Below are positions 46,371 to 56,409 of a stretch of 64,000 bases of DNA, piece after piece. Source of the DNA: Halobacillus andaensis (GTDB lineage: Bacteria > Bacillota > Bacilli > Bacillales > Halobacillaceae); assembly GCF_014636475.1 (NCBI RefSeq), contig NZ_BMEL01000004.1, positions 310,001-374,000 of the forward strand, in the 5' to 3' direction. The notes under the pieces were generated by a model that was not told where the DNA came from, did no database searches, and worked only from the letters and a program-made list of their open reading frames with translations. Made by a program: the position numbers and the translations under genes. The stretch's first letter is position 1. Each line of letters opens with the position of its first letter.

Positions 46371-46406
46371 ATAATTTTTTGATTAGCTAAAGGGGCCATA
46401 ATTAAG

Positions 46407-48452
46407 ATGAAAAAACATTTAAAACCAAGCGTAGCAGATATTAAACTACATCAAGATGATCGAATTTCAATTTATATTCCAATTTCTAAAGAAGATGACA
46501 GAATTAATAGGCTCATTCTTATTAATCGACAATCATCTGAAGAGATTAACCTGCCGTTGCAAGAGAAAGATGTTAACGATGAGTTGAGGCTCTTATATGG
46601 ACATTTGGATTATAAGCATTGGGAAAGAAAATTGTTAAACGGAAAGTTTTGGGATCTTTACTTGCAAAATGGGGATGGCAACCACAGACTTCGTACCACT
46701 AAACGTTCCATTGAATATGTAAGAATTAAAGAAGAAGAGAGCGGTATAACGTTTCATCCTTATCTGACGAAGAAAGGAAATGTCTCTTTTCGGTATAGTG
46801 AAATTGATTTTTTTGCGGGCATTAACCAGGTGAAAGTTGCTGAAGATAGCAGGTTATTAATCGAAGGCTTGTTAGAAAAAGTTGATTTAGAGAATGTTAC
46901 AGATGCTAACTTGTTAGTAAATGATGCTTTTAATGTGGAGTCTAGGTTTCCTGTGCAGATCAATAGGCAGGAAGAAGCAGGCTTTTATAGCTTCACCTCT
47001 GAAATTGAGCTTGGAGAAACTGTAACAGAAGAGCTTCCTAACTATTTGAAAGTTTCTATTGAGCTAGAAACGTTTGACGGGAATCAAACCATGTGGAGGC
47101 TAAGCCCTCGGTTGAAATACTATGGAAATGAGCCTTTAGATGAAAGCTTTGTAACAAATGTAAATAACCTTGATATAAAATTTAAAATTTCCACTAGTAA
47201 GATAATGAATTATTTAACCATTCATTTCCTAGAGGATAATCTTATTAAAGAATATGCTCATAAAGTTGAGAAGAACATCGTAAAAGCACGAAGAGGGAAA
47301 CGAGCTTTAAAATTTTATAAAAATGTTTTCCAATTCGTTAGTTACTTGCCAAGAAAACGAAACTTAGTTGTATTTGAAAGTTTTCACGGAAAACAGTATA
47401 GCGATAGCCCGAGAGCTATTTACGAATATATGGACGAAAATTATCCGTCTTACAACCTCATTTGGAGTGCCGACCGCAGACATTATGACGAGTTTTTAGA
47501 AAGAGGATTGCCAGTTGTTAGACGATTTTCATTTAAGTGGCTGCTCGTTATGACTAGAGCAAAATATTGGGTAACGAACACTCGATTGCCTAATTGGCTG
47601 CCTAAACCTAAACAAACAGAATATGTACAAACGTGGCATGGAACGCCTTTAAAACGTTTGGCTGCTGACATGGAAGAAGTTCACATGCCAGGAACTAATA
47701 CGTTGAAATATAAGAGTAACTTTATAAAGGAAGCAAACAAATGGGATTACTTAGTAGCACCTAATGAGTACTCCAGTAACATATTTAGAAGTGCTTTCTT
47801 ATTTAGTAAAAACATGATCGAGTCAGGGTATCCGCGTAATGATTATTTATATCAAGAAAATAATCAAGATACCATCGATCAGATTAAAGAAAGTCTGAAC
47901 CTTCCTTTAGATAAGAAAGTTGTTTTGTATGCACCAACTTGGAGAGATAATCAGTTTTACCAAAGAGGTAAATACAAGTTTGATTTGAGTTTGGATTTGC
48001 AGAAAATGAGAGAAGAACTGGGAGAGGACTATGTTGTTGTTCTCCGCATGCACTACTTAATCGCTGAGAATTTTGACTTAGGCCCTTTTGAAGGTTTTGT
48101 GTATGACTTCTCTAAACATGAAGATATAAGAGACCTATATTTAATCTCAGATCTATTAATAACGGATTATTCATCTGTCTTTTTTGATTATGCGAATTTA
48201 AGAAGACCTATCATTTTCTATGTATATGACATTGATGAGTATCGTGACAGTTTACGAGGATTCTACCTTGATTTGGAGAAGGAAGCTCCAGGTCCTTTAG
48301 CTAAAACGACGGATGAAGTCATCGACTCTATTAAAGAGTTTGAACGTAATGACTATGAGTTAGGGGAGTCATTTGAAGCATTCTATGATCGTTTCTGCTC
48401 TTGGGAAGAGGGAGAATCGTCTAAACGGGTAGTAGAAACTGTATTTAAATAA
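46407..48452 (+). CDS. tagF: Poly(glycerol-phosphate) polymerase (TagF type)
   Basis: A 681-residue protein. N-terminal about 270 residues carry one of the beta modules seen in the preceding gene (HPYLTKKGNVSFRY). The C-terminal part is a classical TagF core: SFHGKQYSDSPRAIYEYM, YVQTWHGTPLKRLAADM, ESGYPRNDYLY, VLYAPTWRDN, VVLRMHYLI and LITDYSSVFFDYANL. It should extend the wall teichoic acid chain using CDP-glycerol from TagD. It is 36 bases after the first polymerase and followed by tagG and tagH, so the four form one transcription unit. Confidence 0.9.
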   Translation: MKKHLKPSVADIKLHQDDRISIYIPISKEDDRINRLILINRQSSEEINLPLQEKDVNDELRLLYGHLDYKHWERKLLNGKFWDLYLQNGDGNHRLRTTKRSIEYVRIKEEESGITFHPYLTKKGNVSFRYSEIDFFAGINQVKVAEDSRLLIEGLLEKVDLENVTDANLLVNDAFNVESRFPVQINRQEEAGFYSFTSEIELGETVTEELPNYLKVSIELETFDGNQTMWRLSPRLKYYGNEPLDESFVTNVNNLDIKFKISTSKIMNYLTIHFLEDNLIKEYAHKVEKNIVKARRGKRALKFYKNVFQFVSYLPRKRNLVVFESFHGKQYSDSPRAIYEYMDENYPSYNLIWSADRRHYDEFLERGLPVVRRFSFKWLLVMTRAKYWVTNTRLPNWLPKPKQTEYVQTWHGTPLKRLAADMEEVHMPGTNTLKYKSNFIKEANKWDYLVAPNEYSSNIFRSAFLFSKNMIESGYPRNDYLYQENNQDTIDQIKESLNLPLDKKVVLYAPTWRDNQFYQRGKYKFDLSLDLQKMREELGEDYVVVLRMHYLIAENFDLGPFEGFVYDFSKHEDIRDLYLISDLLITDYSSVFFDYANLRRPIIFYVYDIDEYRDSLRGFYLDLEKEAPGPLAKTTDEVIDSIKEFERNDYELGESFEAFYDRFCSWEEGESSKRVVETVFK

Positions 48453-48532
48453 TCACTTGTTGTTTTTCTAGGGAAACCTTAGTATAATTTGACGGGTGTT
48501 ACGATCTTTGAAGGATTAAGGAAGGTACCATT

Positions 48533-49348
48533 ATGAAGTCTGCTTTAACCGTAATAAAAGAACAAGTGAATTACTTCTATTTAGTCAGACGGTTATCTTT
48601 ATACGAAATCAAAAGCTCGAACATGAATAATTATTTAGGTATGCTTTGGGAATTAATAAACCCAGCGATACAAATTTCGATTTACTGGTTTGTATTCGGC
48701 TTTGGAATTCGTAACCGTGTGGGCGAGGGGGGAATGGACTTCTTCCCATGGATGCTATCAGGGATAGTCGTATGGTTTATGATAAACCAGGGACTTTTAG
48801 AAGCCTCAAAGTCCATCTTTAAAAAAATAAAAATGTTATCTAAAATGAATTTCCCGATGAGTGTAATTCCGAGTTATGTTATTTTCTCGAAGTTTTACCC
48901 TCATTTAACTCTTTTAGCGTTAGTGATGATCATCCTTAACGCCATGGGCTTTACAATTAGTATCTATTACATCCAGCTTCCTTTATATATGTTTGGTGTG
49001 CTGGCGCTGTTGTATGCTATTTCTTTAATTACCTCAACGCTGGCCACCATCGTTCGGGATGTTCAAATGTTCCTCCAGTCGACGTTAAGGATGCTGCTTT
49101 ACCTTTCCCCTATTTTGTGGGACGTCAGTCAATTTGGTGAAGACTTAAACTGGTTGAAAATACTAATGAAGATTAATCCTTTTTACTATGTAGTGGAGTC
49201 TTACCGTACCTCTTTGCTGGGACAAGGCTGGTATTTTATTGAAGAATGGGAATACACGCTTTATTTTGTTGGTGTGATTGCTGTGCTCTTTATTATAGGA
49301 GCGGCTCTTCATGTTAAGTTCCGAAGACATTTCATAGATTTTCTATAA
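48533..49348 (+). CDS. tagG: Teichoic acid ABC exporter, membrane subunit
   Basis: A 271-residue ABC-2 type permease with six membrane segments. The motif NNYLGMLWELINPAIQISIYW and INPFYYVVESYRTSLLGQGW are typical of TagG/TarG. With TagH it flips the finished lipid-linked teichoic acid across the membrane. AAGGAAGG precedes ATG; tagH starts 17 bases after its stop. Confidence 0.92.
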   Translation: MKSALTVIKEQVNYFYLVRRLSLYEIKSSNMNNYLGMLWELINPAIQISIYWFVFGFGIRNRVGEGGMDFFPWMLSGIVVWFMINQGLLEASKSIFKKIKMLSKMNFPMSVIPSYVIFSKFYPHLTLLALVMIILNAMGFTISIYYIQLPLYMFGVLALLYAISLITSTLATIVRDVQMFLQSTLRMLLYLSPILWDVSQFGEDLNWLKILMKINPFYYVVESYRTSLLGQGWYFIEEWEYTLYFVGVIAVLFIIGAALHVKFRRHFIDFL

Positions 49349-49365
49349 AAAACGGAAGTGATTCT

Positions 49366-50172
49366 ATGGGTAAATCCGTCATCGTACGTGACGTTTCAAA
49401 AAAATATAAATTGTTTTCTAATCCACGTGAGCGACTACTTGATTTAGTCGTTCCCGGTAAATCATATGGAGAAGACTTCTATGCGCTTCAAAATATTAGT
49501 TTTGATGTGGATGAAGGCGACATCGTTGGATTTATTGGAGTGAATGGCTCAGGTAAGTCAACGTTATCGAATATTATCGCAGGAGTAGTTCCAGAAACCA
49601 CGGGATCGGTGGAAGTGAAAGGGCAGGCTGCGCTGATTGCTGTAAACTCTGGACTTGATGGTAAGTTATCAGGAAGAGAAAATATTGAGTTGAAACTTCT
49701 TATGCTGGGGTTTAGTCAGGCAGAAATAAATGAGCTGGAAGAGGGAATCATTGAATTTGCTGAGCTGGAGAAATTCATCGATCAGCCCGTTAAGTCTTAT
49801 TCCAGTGGGATGAAATCACGCTTAGGATTTGCGATTTCAGTAAATGTTGACCCTGATGTTCTATTGATTGATGAAGCTCTATCTGTAGGGGATAAAGCTT
49901 TTGCAGAGAAAAGTTTAAGCAAAATGTACGAATTTAAAGAAAAAGGAAAGACGATGTTTTTCGTCAGTCATTCCATCGGACAAATGAGAAAGTTTTGTGA
50001 AAAGGTTGTCTGGCTGGAATTTGGACAAGTGAAAGAATATGGTCCTTCCTCTGAAGTGCTGGATCATTACGAAGAGTTTCTAAAAGAATACAAGCAGATG
50101 TCTAAAAAACAAAAGCAGGAATACCAAGAGAAAGTGATAAAAGAACGCAGCAGCAAACAGGCTGCTACTTAA
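49366..50172 (+). CDS. tagH: Teichoic acid ABC exporter, ATP-binding subunit
   Basis: A 268-residue ATPase: Walker A GVNGSGKST, signature YSSGMKSRLGF, Walker B VLLIDEALSVGD and the H-loop FFVSHS. The N-terminus DVSKKYKLFSNPRERLLDLV is typical of TagH/TarH. It has the short form without the C-terminal SH3-like extracellular part found in Bacillus subtilis TagH, and ends in a Lys/Gln-rich coil. It powers TagG. Confidence 0.92.
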   Translation: MGKSVIVRDVSKKYKLFSNPRERLLDLVVPGKSYGEDFYALQNISFDVDEGDIVGFIGVNGSGKSTLSNIIAGVVPETTGSVEVKGQAALIAVNSGLDGKLSGRENIELKLLMLGFSQAEINELEEGIIEFAELEKFIDQPVKSYSSGMKSRLGFAISVNVDPDVLLIDEALSVGDKAFAEKSLSKMYEFKEKGKTMFFVSHSIGQMRKFCEKVVWLEFGQVKEYGPSSEVLDHYEEFLKEYKQMSKKQKQEYQEKVIKERSSKQAAT

Positions 50173-50179
50173 AATGCTA

Positions 50180-50219
50180 AGAGCATCTACTCCTTAGGGG
50201 GAGTACATGCTCTTTTTTT
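50180..50219. terminator. Bidirectional terminator after tagH
   Basis: AGAGCAT pairs with ATGCTCT and an inner CTACTCC/GGAGTAC pairing closes a small loop; T run on the right. It separates convergent units. Confidence 0.8.
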
Positions 50220-51378
50220 GTATCGCCTGGGTGTATAAGTTCTCAAACTTTTTGGCGGCGGTTATATGAGAGAAGTTACAAACGACCTTTTGTTTGGCCC
50301 GTTTAGCTAACGTTTTCCCTATTTCGGGATTTTCGACTAGGTAACGAATAAAATCGCTTAACATCCTTTCGTCACGATCTCCAAACAATAACCCATCTAC
50401 ATCATGAGTAATAAGTTCTTTTAAACCTCCAATTGATCCGGCAATGACAGGGGTTCCTGACCCCATCGCTTCAATGGCAGAGATTGACGTCGCTTCTTCC
50501 ACTCCATGGGAATGTACACTTGGGATCAATACAATCTGAGAGGCTTGGTAAAGTTCCACCATATCAGGATGAGGTACGGAACCAAGGAAGAAGACATGGT
50601 TCTGCAGGTTATATTCTTCCGTCTTCTTCTTTAAGGCTGGTAGCTGCTCTCCTGTGCCGGCATATACAAGAATGACGTTAGGGTAAAGAGCGTGTAATCG
50701 TTTTAAGGCGAGTAATGGGTAGATGACGCCGTTCTTTTCCGTTAGTCTTCTTGGAACGAATAACATGAAAGCGTCCTGAGGGAGGTTGTATTTGGATCGC
50801 GTTTGTTCAGGACGAGAATAATGGTTGAATTGTTCAGTATCAATGAAATTACGAATAATTTGAGCATCGACCCCTGATATTTCTTTCACATAATTGCAGA
50901 TCCTTTTGTCTACGGTTACGTTTAATTGGGCAACTTTATAAGCTTGTTGTTCTAATCTTTTTATTTTCTCTGCTTCATCTGTATTTGGGTGAATGGCTCC
51001 TCTGCTAATCGCTTCATAGGCGTAATAACCGTGGACGGTTCCGACTATGGGTAAAGAACTTTCTAAAGACGCGAGCGTGGCAAATATATCTTGTGAATTA
51101 ATGACATCATAAGAAGAACTCTTTTCAAGAATTACCTTTGAAAGAAGAGCTTTTCTTTTTAAATCATTATGCAGCTGACCTTTTCCGTGTTTAACTTTGT
51201 TCATTACGTAACCTGGGCCCTGGGCGAATAATTTTCTTTTCCAATTTGGCAGATCAGAAAAAGAGAGGACATCAACTACATGACCTTCTTCTTCTAAACC
51301 TTTTTTTAGTGTTGTTATATGGGAGGAGAGCCCTCCTTCATGGGGATAATTAAAAATGGTTGTTATTAAAATATTCAA
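50194..51378 (-). CDS. GT4-family glycosyltransferase
   Basis: A protein of about 394 residues with the GT-B plan. The N-terminus MNILITTIFNYPHEGGLSSH and the C-terminal FVPRRLTEKNGVIYPLLALK, SVHSHGVEEATSISAIEAMG motifs (EX7E region) are typical of family GT4. The TTG at 51378 is chosen: GAGAGGGG is seven bases ahead, and it overlaps the stop of the preceding gene as TTGA. Last gene of a three-gene unit with a Wzy-like and a MurJ-like protein; sugar specificity unknown. Confidence 0.85.
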   Translation of the reverse strand: MNILITTIFNYPHEGGLSSHITTLKKGLEEEGHVVDVLSFSDLPNWKRKLFAQGPGYVMNKVKHGKGQLHNDLKRKALLSKVILEKSSSYDVINSQDIFATLASLESSLPIVGTVHGYYAYEAISRGAIHPNTDEAEKIKRLEQQAYKVAQLNVTVDKRICNYVKEISGVDAQIIRNFIDTEQFNHYSRPEQTRSKYNLPQDAFMLFVPRRLTEKNGVIYPLLALKRLHALYPNVILVYAGTGEQLPALKKKTEEYNLQNHVFFLGSVPHPDMVELYQASQIVLIPSVHSHGVEEATSISAIEAMGSGTPVIAGSIGGLKELITHDVDGLLFGDRDERMLSDFIRYLVENPEIGKTLAKRAKQKVVCNFSHITAAKKFENLYTQAIQKKSMYSP

Positions 51379-52886
51379 GATGATGCCCCTCTCTTTAAAA
51401 TATTTCTCCATTCCTTTTTAAAAGATTCAACGTTAAATAACCATAATGAGCCTGCATAGAAACTAAATGTGAAGAGGGTAACGAGTGAAAGTTTCATCCA
51501 AAGGTTTAAAGGTGCAATGGACTGAGAAAGCATCCATGCCGCAGGAAGGATAAGTAAGGTAATCATCAAGCATTTCTTCCAATCCTTTTTGTAAGCAGCG
51601 TTTCTTATTTGTTTTTTATTCATAAGGCTCTTATATAAATAAATGGATTGAACCGCCATAGATACACTCGTAGCAACAGCGACTCCTCCTACACCGAAAA
51701 AAGGAGCCAATGTAATACTTAAAATCATATTTAACGTTACGCCAACAATACAGGATTTTAATGCTGTATGATTGGAGTGATAGGCATAGACACTATTCAT
51801 TAAGTAATCGCGCAGCGCGAAAAACGGCAGGGCCATCGTATAAAATAAAAAAGCTAATGTCGTTAAGGCGGCAGCTTTCTGGTCAAAAGCTCCTCGTTCA
51901 AAAGCTAAGGAAACAAGAGTGTCTGCTTCGACAATCATGACGGCCATTAACGGAATTGAAAAGAGAATAATAATTGTCATCCCTCTTTGAACGAGCTCAA
52001 TAAAAGAATGAAATTGATTGACGGCTTGTTTAGCTAATTGGGGATAAAGAATAGTTGAAATAGGCATTAACAAAATACTAAGAGGCAGCCAAAGTAATCG
52101 ATTGCCATAATTTAAGGCAGAAACACTTCCGTCTATTAAAAAAGAAGCCACTACTCTGTCTACTACACTGTTGAATTGAACAACTAAAGAAGCAAGAATG
52201 ATCGGCCAGAAAGGTTGAATGATGGATTTAAGATTTTGCCATTCTTTCCAGGGCCAGTAGAATGTGAAGTCTTTCAAAGGTAGAAAAGGCCATTGAACCA
52301 TTAGTTGAAGAATACTTCCTGCAAGTACTCCCATGGCTAATCCGTAAATCCCCAGCCATTGATAAAGAAGAAACATACTAACAATGATTCCGACATTGTT
52401 CACAATAGGAGCCCAGGCAGGCGGACCAAACGTGTCTTTAGCGTGTAATATACCTTGTGTAAACGATTGTGCGGTCATAAATAGTAAGGATGGCATCATG
52501 ATTAAAGTAAGACCGACAGCCAAGTTCGATTGTTCAGCACTAAATCCTGGAGCAATTAAGAAAACTAAAGGCTTAATAGCCAACATGGCTAAAACAGTTA
52601 TACTTAGCGAAACAAGTAAAAACAGGGTAGCCAGTTTGTTTAATAACATGCTCGCTTCATTAGGAGAGCTTTGCTTTTTTTGAATGTACAGAGGGATAAT
52701 CCCTGCTTGAATCCCTGTTCCTAATGCAGTAAATAAAATGGTGGGGATTAAATAAGCGACAAAGAATACATCCGCAGTTTCACTTGCGCCAAAGAGAGAA
52801 GCAATCAATGCCTCTCTGAAAAAACCTAATAGTTTCCCTATACCGGAAAGGATGGTAATCATCCCAAATAATTTAATCCATTTCAT
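51375..52886 (-). CDS. MurJ/MviN-family lipid flippase
   Basis: A 503-residue protein with about fourteen membrane segments. ITILSGIGKLLGFFREALIA, FGASETADVFFVAYLIP and the TFGPPAWAPIVNNVGII region are the MurJ/MviN pattern. MurJ flips lipid II; a copy within a polysaccharide operon may instead flip an oligosaccharide repeat unit. The start lies within the end of the upstream Wzy-like gene (14-base overlap). Whether it is the main MurJ of the cell cannot be told here. Confidence 0.82.
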   Translation of the reverse strand: MKWIKLFGMITILSGIGKLLGFFREALIASLFGASETADVFFVAYLIPTILFTALGTGIQAGIIPLYIQKKQSSPNEASMLLNKLATLFLLVSLSITVLAMLAIKPLVFLIAPGFSAEQSNLAVGLTLIMMPSLLFMTAQSFTQGILHAKDTFGPPAWAPIVNNVGIIVSMFLLYQWLGIYGLAMGVLAGSILQLMVQWPFLPLKDFTFYWPWKEWQNLKSIIQPFWPIILASLVVQFNSVVDRVVASFLIDGSVSALNYGNRLLWLPLSILLMPISTILYPQLAKQAVNQFHSFIELVQRGMTIIILFSIPLMAVMIVEADTLVSLAFERGAFDQKAAALTTLAFLFYTMALPFFALRDYLMNSVYAYHSNHTALKSCIVGVTLNMILSITLAPFFGVGGVAVATSVSMAVQSIYLYKSLMNKKQIRNAAYKKDWKKCLMITLLILPAAWMLSQSIAPLNLWMKLSLVTLFTFSFYAGSLWLFNVESFKKEWRNILKRGASS

Positions 52887-54336
52887 AACACTTCTCCAAA
52901 TTTTGTTTGTTTAATACGTAACCTATTATGAAATAGAAGTAAAGGGTAAACGTCTTATCTTCAAGAATATTGTAAAAAAGCCCGGATACTAATAGCGTGG
53001 CTACAGCGCTAAGACTTATACTTCGCCATAAGTTGTTTTTTAACAGCCAAACTTTCTTAATAAATAAGAAGCAAAGTATGAGAAAAAAAAGGCACCCAAT
53101 TACTCCTGTACTTACTAATAGTGAGATGTATTGATTATCAGCATATAGGTTAGCGGGAATGCCGTACTTTTCGTAAATAGGAGAGGGGTAGCTTTGTGAA
53201 GCAGCATCTCCGTAAGTAGCAAAACCGCTGCCCGTCACAGGGTAGTCTTGAAAAATTTCCACACCTTTTAGTACGACATAGATTCGACCCCATTCCGCAC
53301 TTGCTTGGATGGTTTGATCAGAAAACATCTCTTTAAACCTTTCGATCAGTACATTATTTTCTTTTATAATAGGAGCAGCGGGCTTCTCTTTAACTTGCTC
53401 AGGAGGCGTCTCTTCTTCTATTTTGTTAAAATATCCTGATTCATCGATCTTTTCTGCTACACTAACCATTGGGTAATAGATTAGAGAAAAACTGACGAAA
53501 GCATAGAGAAACAAAGGTAACGCTTGTTTCCATGCTTTTCTAAGTACGATAAACACTATAGTACCTATGGCAAATGCTAATAGTGCGCCTCTAGAATAAG
53601 TAAGTAATGATGTTCCGGCTAGTAAAACACGAATCACAATTAAAGTCTTGCTTCGTGGATAAGATGCTTTTAATAAAAAGGTGCTAAAAAATACAATTAA
53701 CAAATAAGTAGCAAGGACGTTCGGGTTTGCAAGTAAGCCATAAATGCGCATTTCATTTGCTGAAGCAAGGTTCCAGTCCTGCCATTCAGCAGGCAAAAGC
53801 CAGTGACGTAAACTTAATTTTTCTATCCAGCCATGGACACAAATGAAGAGAGATGTGCCAATAGATATAATGATCATTCGGTCTAGTTCGATTCGCTGCC
53901 AATGAGATTCTTTTACAAGAATGATGACCAAAAACGTAATCAGTAAAGCACGAATTTGAAATAGGCCGGCGGGTACAGAAATGCCTGTGTGAAGTCCTGA
54001 TAATAAGCCAACAATTAAGATAGAAAGAAAAAGCCCGACCCATTTATATTCTTTGATCCAATATGAAATAGGTTGAGAACGTTGATAGACGACGATGCAT
54101 AAAGCTGTTAGAAGAATAAAGTCAGCTAAAAGAGTAAGTCCGCCGTTAATTTCAACTAAAAAAGGTCGAACAGGAAAGACAACAAATAAAAGCAGCAATC
54201 CATTTTTGTAGTAAAAAAAAGTAAAGCCTACGATAATGATGGTAATGATATAACCGAACAGCTCGGATGGTAAGATTAGCACGCATGCAATGAGAAATAT
54301 ATGTAAGGTGAACAGCCAATATTTAAAGTCGTTCAT
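52873..54336 (-). CDS. O-antigen ligase/Wzy-like polysaccharide polymerase
   Basis: A 487-residue polytopic protein of about twelve segments with a long extracellular loop (about 290-385) containing FQDYPVTGSGFATYGDAA, a typical Wzy/WaaL ligase motif. TYSRGALLAF lies in a central segment. It would polymerise repeat units or join sugars outside the membrane. First gene of the wzy-flippase-GT4 operon; AGGAGTGG precedes the ATG. Divergent from tagA. Confidence 0.78.
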   Translation of the reverse strand: MNDFKYWLFTLHIFLIACVLILPSELFGYIITIIIVGFTFFYYKNGLLLLFVVFPVRPFLVEINGGLTLLADFILLTALCIVVYQRSQPISYWIKEYKWVGLFLSILIVGLLSGLHTGISVPAGLFQIRALLITFLVIILVKESHWQRIELDRMIIISIGTSLFICVHGWIEKLSLRHWLLPAEWQDWNLASANEMRIYGLLANPNVLATYLLIVFFSTFLLKASYPRSKTLIVIRVLLAGTSLLTYSRGALLAFAIGTIVFIVLRKAWKQALPLFLYAFVSFSLIYYPMVSVAEKIDESGYFNKIEEETPPEQVKEKPAAPIIKENNVLIERFKEMFSDQTIQASAEWGRIYVVLKGVEIFQDYPVTGSGFATYGDAASQSYPSPIYEKYGIPANLYADNQYISLLVSTGVIGCLFFLILCFLFIKKVWLLKNNLWRSISLSAVATLLVSGLFYNILEDKTFTLYFYFIIGYVLNKQNLEKCYEMD

Positions 54337-54420
54337 TGAACCACTCCTGATAAAAATGTTGCCTTCCTTATATCATACTCCTAATTCGTCTATATAAACC
54401 ATCTCTATCATGTAAGGGTT

Positions 54421-54450
54421 TTGTTAATAAATCTTTAATCTTTGTAAAAT
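54421..54450 (+). promoter_or_regulatory. Likely promoter of the tagA unit
   Basis: TTGTTA (54421-54426), 18 bases, TAAAAT (54445-54450), 20 bases before the tagA ATG. -35 and spacing are imperfect. Confidence 0.45.
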
Positions 54451-54469
54451 AATAGGAAGGTGTCTTGAG

Positions 54470-55201
54470 ATGAGAACAAATGAAGCGTATGTTGAAATTA
54501 AAGGAATTCCTTTTTTAAACACAACTAGTTACGAATTACTAACCCAGCACTTATATCCTGCCCTGGAGGAAAGAAAAAACATTTTTATGGTCACCGCAAA
54601 TCCTGAAATTGTTATGGAAGCTGACCGTGATCGTGAATATGCCAAAATATTACGAGAAGCAGATTACGTCATCGCTGATGGCATTGGGGTTGTGATCGGT
54701 TCTAAATTAATGAGAAAACCCCTCCCAGAGCGGATCGCCGGCTTTGATGTTATGGAAGATTTGCTGAAAAAAGCGGATCATGAACAATTGCGCTGCTACT
54801 TCCTCGGTGCAAAAGAAACTGTGCTCCATGAGGCGATAAATAATATCAAGCAAAAATATCCACAACTGATTGTAGCGGGTCAACATCATGGTTATTTTGA
54901 TTTAAACGACGCAAATGTTGTCAATAATGTAAAGGAAGCTGCTCCGGATATCGTATTCGTAGGATTAGGATTTCCTAATCAAGAAAAGTGGATACATCAA
55001 TTTCGTAATGAATTTTCTCATGGACTTTTCATGGGAGTAGGCGGAAGCTTTGATGGATGGGCAGGACACGTAAAACGGGCACCAAAGATTTGGCGGAAAC
55101 TTAATGTGGAATGGCTTTACCGATTAATAAAACAACCGAGTCGCTGGAAACGAATGCTACAATTGCCAAGATTCATTTGGCATATTTTATTAAAAAAGTA
55201 G
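54470..55201 (+). CDS. tagA: N-acetylmannosaminyltransferase (TagA/WecG family)
   Basis: A 243-residue GT26 enzyme. MVTANPEIVMEADRDREYAK, ADYVIADGIGVVIGSKLM, PERIAGFDVMEDLL and VGLGFPNQEKWIH define the family. It adds ManNAc to the GlcNAc-lipid made by TagO, giving the teichoic acid linkage unit for TagB. A GT4 gene and a second tagO homologue follow in the same direction. The C-terminal basic helix (RLIKQPSRWKRMLQLPRFIW) matches the membrane-binding end of TagA. Confidence 0.9.
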   Translation: MRTNEAYVEIKGIPFLNTTSYELLTQHLYPALEERKNIFMVTANPEIVMEADRDREYAKILREADYVIADGIGVVIGSKLMRKPLPERIAGFDVMEDLLKKADHEQLRCYFLGAKETVLHEAINNIKQKYPQLIVAGQHHGYFDLNDANVVNNVKEAAPDIVFVGLGFPNQEKWIHQFRNEFSHGLFMGVGGSFDGWAGHVKRAPKIWRKLNVEWLYRLIKQPSRWKRMLQLPRFIWHILLKK

Positions 55202-55242
55202 CAGTCTAAAAGCAACAACGGTAGAAATGAGGGGATCTTCGA

Positions 55243-56361
55243 ATGAAAATTCTTCATTTAAACGCAGGTAATGAAACGGGCGGCGGTATGAGTCACATTC
55301 TCTCTTTATTAAATATGCTTGATCATGACGAGGTCGTTTTAGGCGTATTGGAAGATGGTGAAATGTTTCATAAAGCGCGTGAACTATCAATCGACACAGT
55401 AAATTTTAAACAGAGTTTCCCTTATGATTTATCCGTTTTATTTCATATCAAGCGATACATTGAGAACGAAAATATTGATATGGTCCATACACATGGTCCT
55501 CGTGCTAATGTATTAATGAATATATTAAAGCCTTCCTTATCTATCCCATGGATCCTGACTCTTCATAGTAACCCTGATGATGATTTTATGGGGCATGGAG
55601 TCAAAGGAAGTATGTTTGCAAAGCTTCATAAATGTGCTATTCGGCAAGCTGATCATTGCCTGGCTATATCTGAAAGCTTTAAAAAGTTATTGCATACTAT
55701 CGGTGTAGCTAACGAGAAAATCTCCACCATATATAATGGAATTGATTTCAACGTGCTTCCTAATCAAAATAGCTATAGAGAGGAACTTGGATTTGTAGAT
55801 TCCGACTTCCTCATTGGAATGGTAGCCAGGTTAGAACCGGTGAAGCAGCATGAGCTTGCTATCGAATCTTTTGCAGAGTTAAACAAAAAGAATCCTAATA
55901 CACATTTAGTCTTAATTGGAAACGGCTCGAGAGAACATGAGTTAAAACAGTTATGTTCACAAAACAACCTTGAGCGTCATGTTCATTTTTTTGGCCATAG
56001 AGAAGATGTTTCTTCGATTTTACCCCTGATGGACGTAACATTGCTTACTTCTAAAAGTGAAAGTTTTCCACTTGTTTTATTAGAATCCGCAAGAGCACGA
56101 GTTCCTGTCATTACTACAAATGTAGGCGGTGTTCCACAACTCGTTCCTTCCAATAAATACGGTTGGGTGACCGAGTGCGAGGATCTTACTAAAACGTTAC
56201 ATTTAGCTTATGAGAAAAATAAGGACGAACGTCAAGTAATGGGAGATCGCTTTTATCATTTTGCACGCAGTCGATATTCTTCAAATCACCTTGCCCAACA
56301 AGTAACTAAAATTTATGACATCATGTATAAATTACCCATAGAAGTAGAGTCACACGTATAG
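55243..56361 (+). CDS. GT4-family glycosyltransferase
   Basis: A 372-residue GT-B enzyme. HLNAGNETGGGMSHILSLL is the N-terminal loop, STIYNGIDFNVLPN and ARLEPVKQHELAIESFAELN mark the acceptor/donor hinge, and SKSESFPLVLLESARARVPV is the EX7E motif. GAGGGG precedes ATG. Lies between tagA and the second tagO; it probably decorates or extends the lipid-linked glycan. Sugar unknown. Confidence 0.88.
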   Translation: MKILHLNAGNETGGGMSHILSLLNMLDHDEVVLGVLEDGEMFHKARELSIDTVNFKQSFPYDLSVLFHIKRYIENENIDMVHTHGPRANVLMNILKPSLSIPWILTLHSNPDDDFMGHGVKGSMFAKLHKCAIRQADHCLAISESFKKLLHTIGVANEKISTIYNGIDFNVLPNQNSYREELGFVDSDFLIGMVARLEPVKQHELAIESFAELNKKNPNTHLVLIGNGSREHELKQLCSQNNLERHVHFFGHREDVSSILPLMDVTLLTSKSESFPLVLLESARARVPVITTNVGGVPQLVPSNKYGWVTECEDLTKTLHLAYEKNKDERQVMGDRFYHFARSRYSSNHLAQQVTKIYDIMYKLPIEVESHV

Positions 56362-56409
56362 TGCAGCTTACCCTACACCATAGAGTTGTTAACAGAAAGG
56401 AGGTGCACT

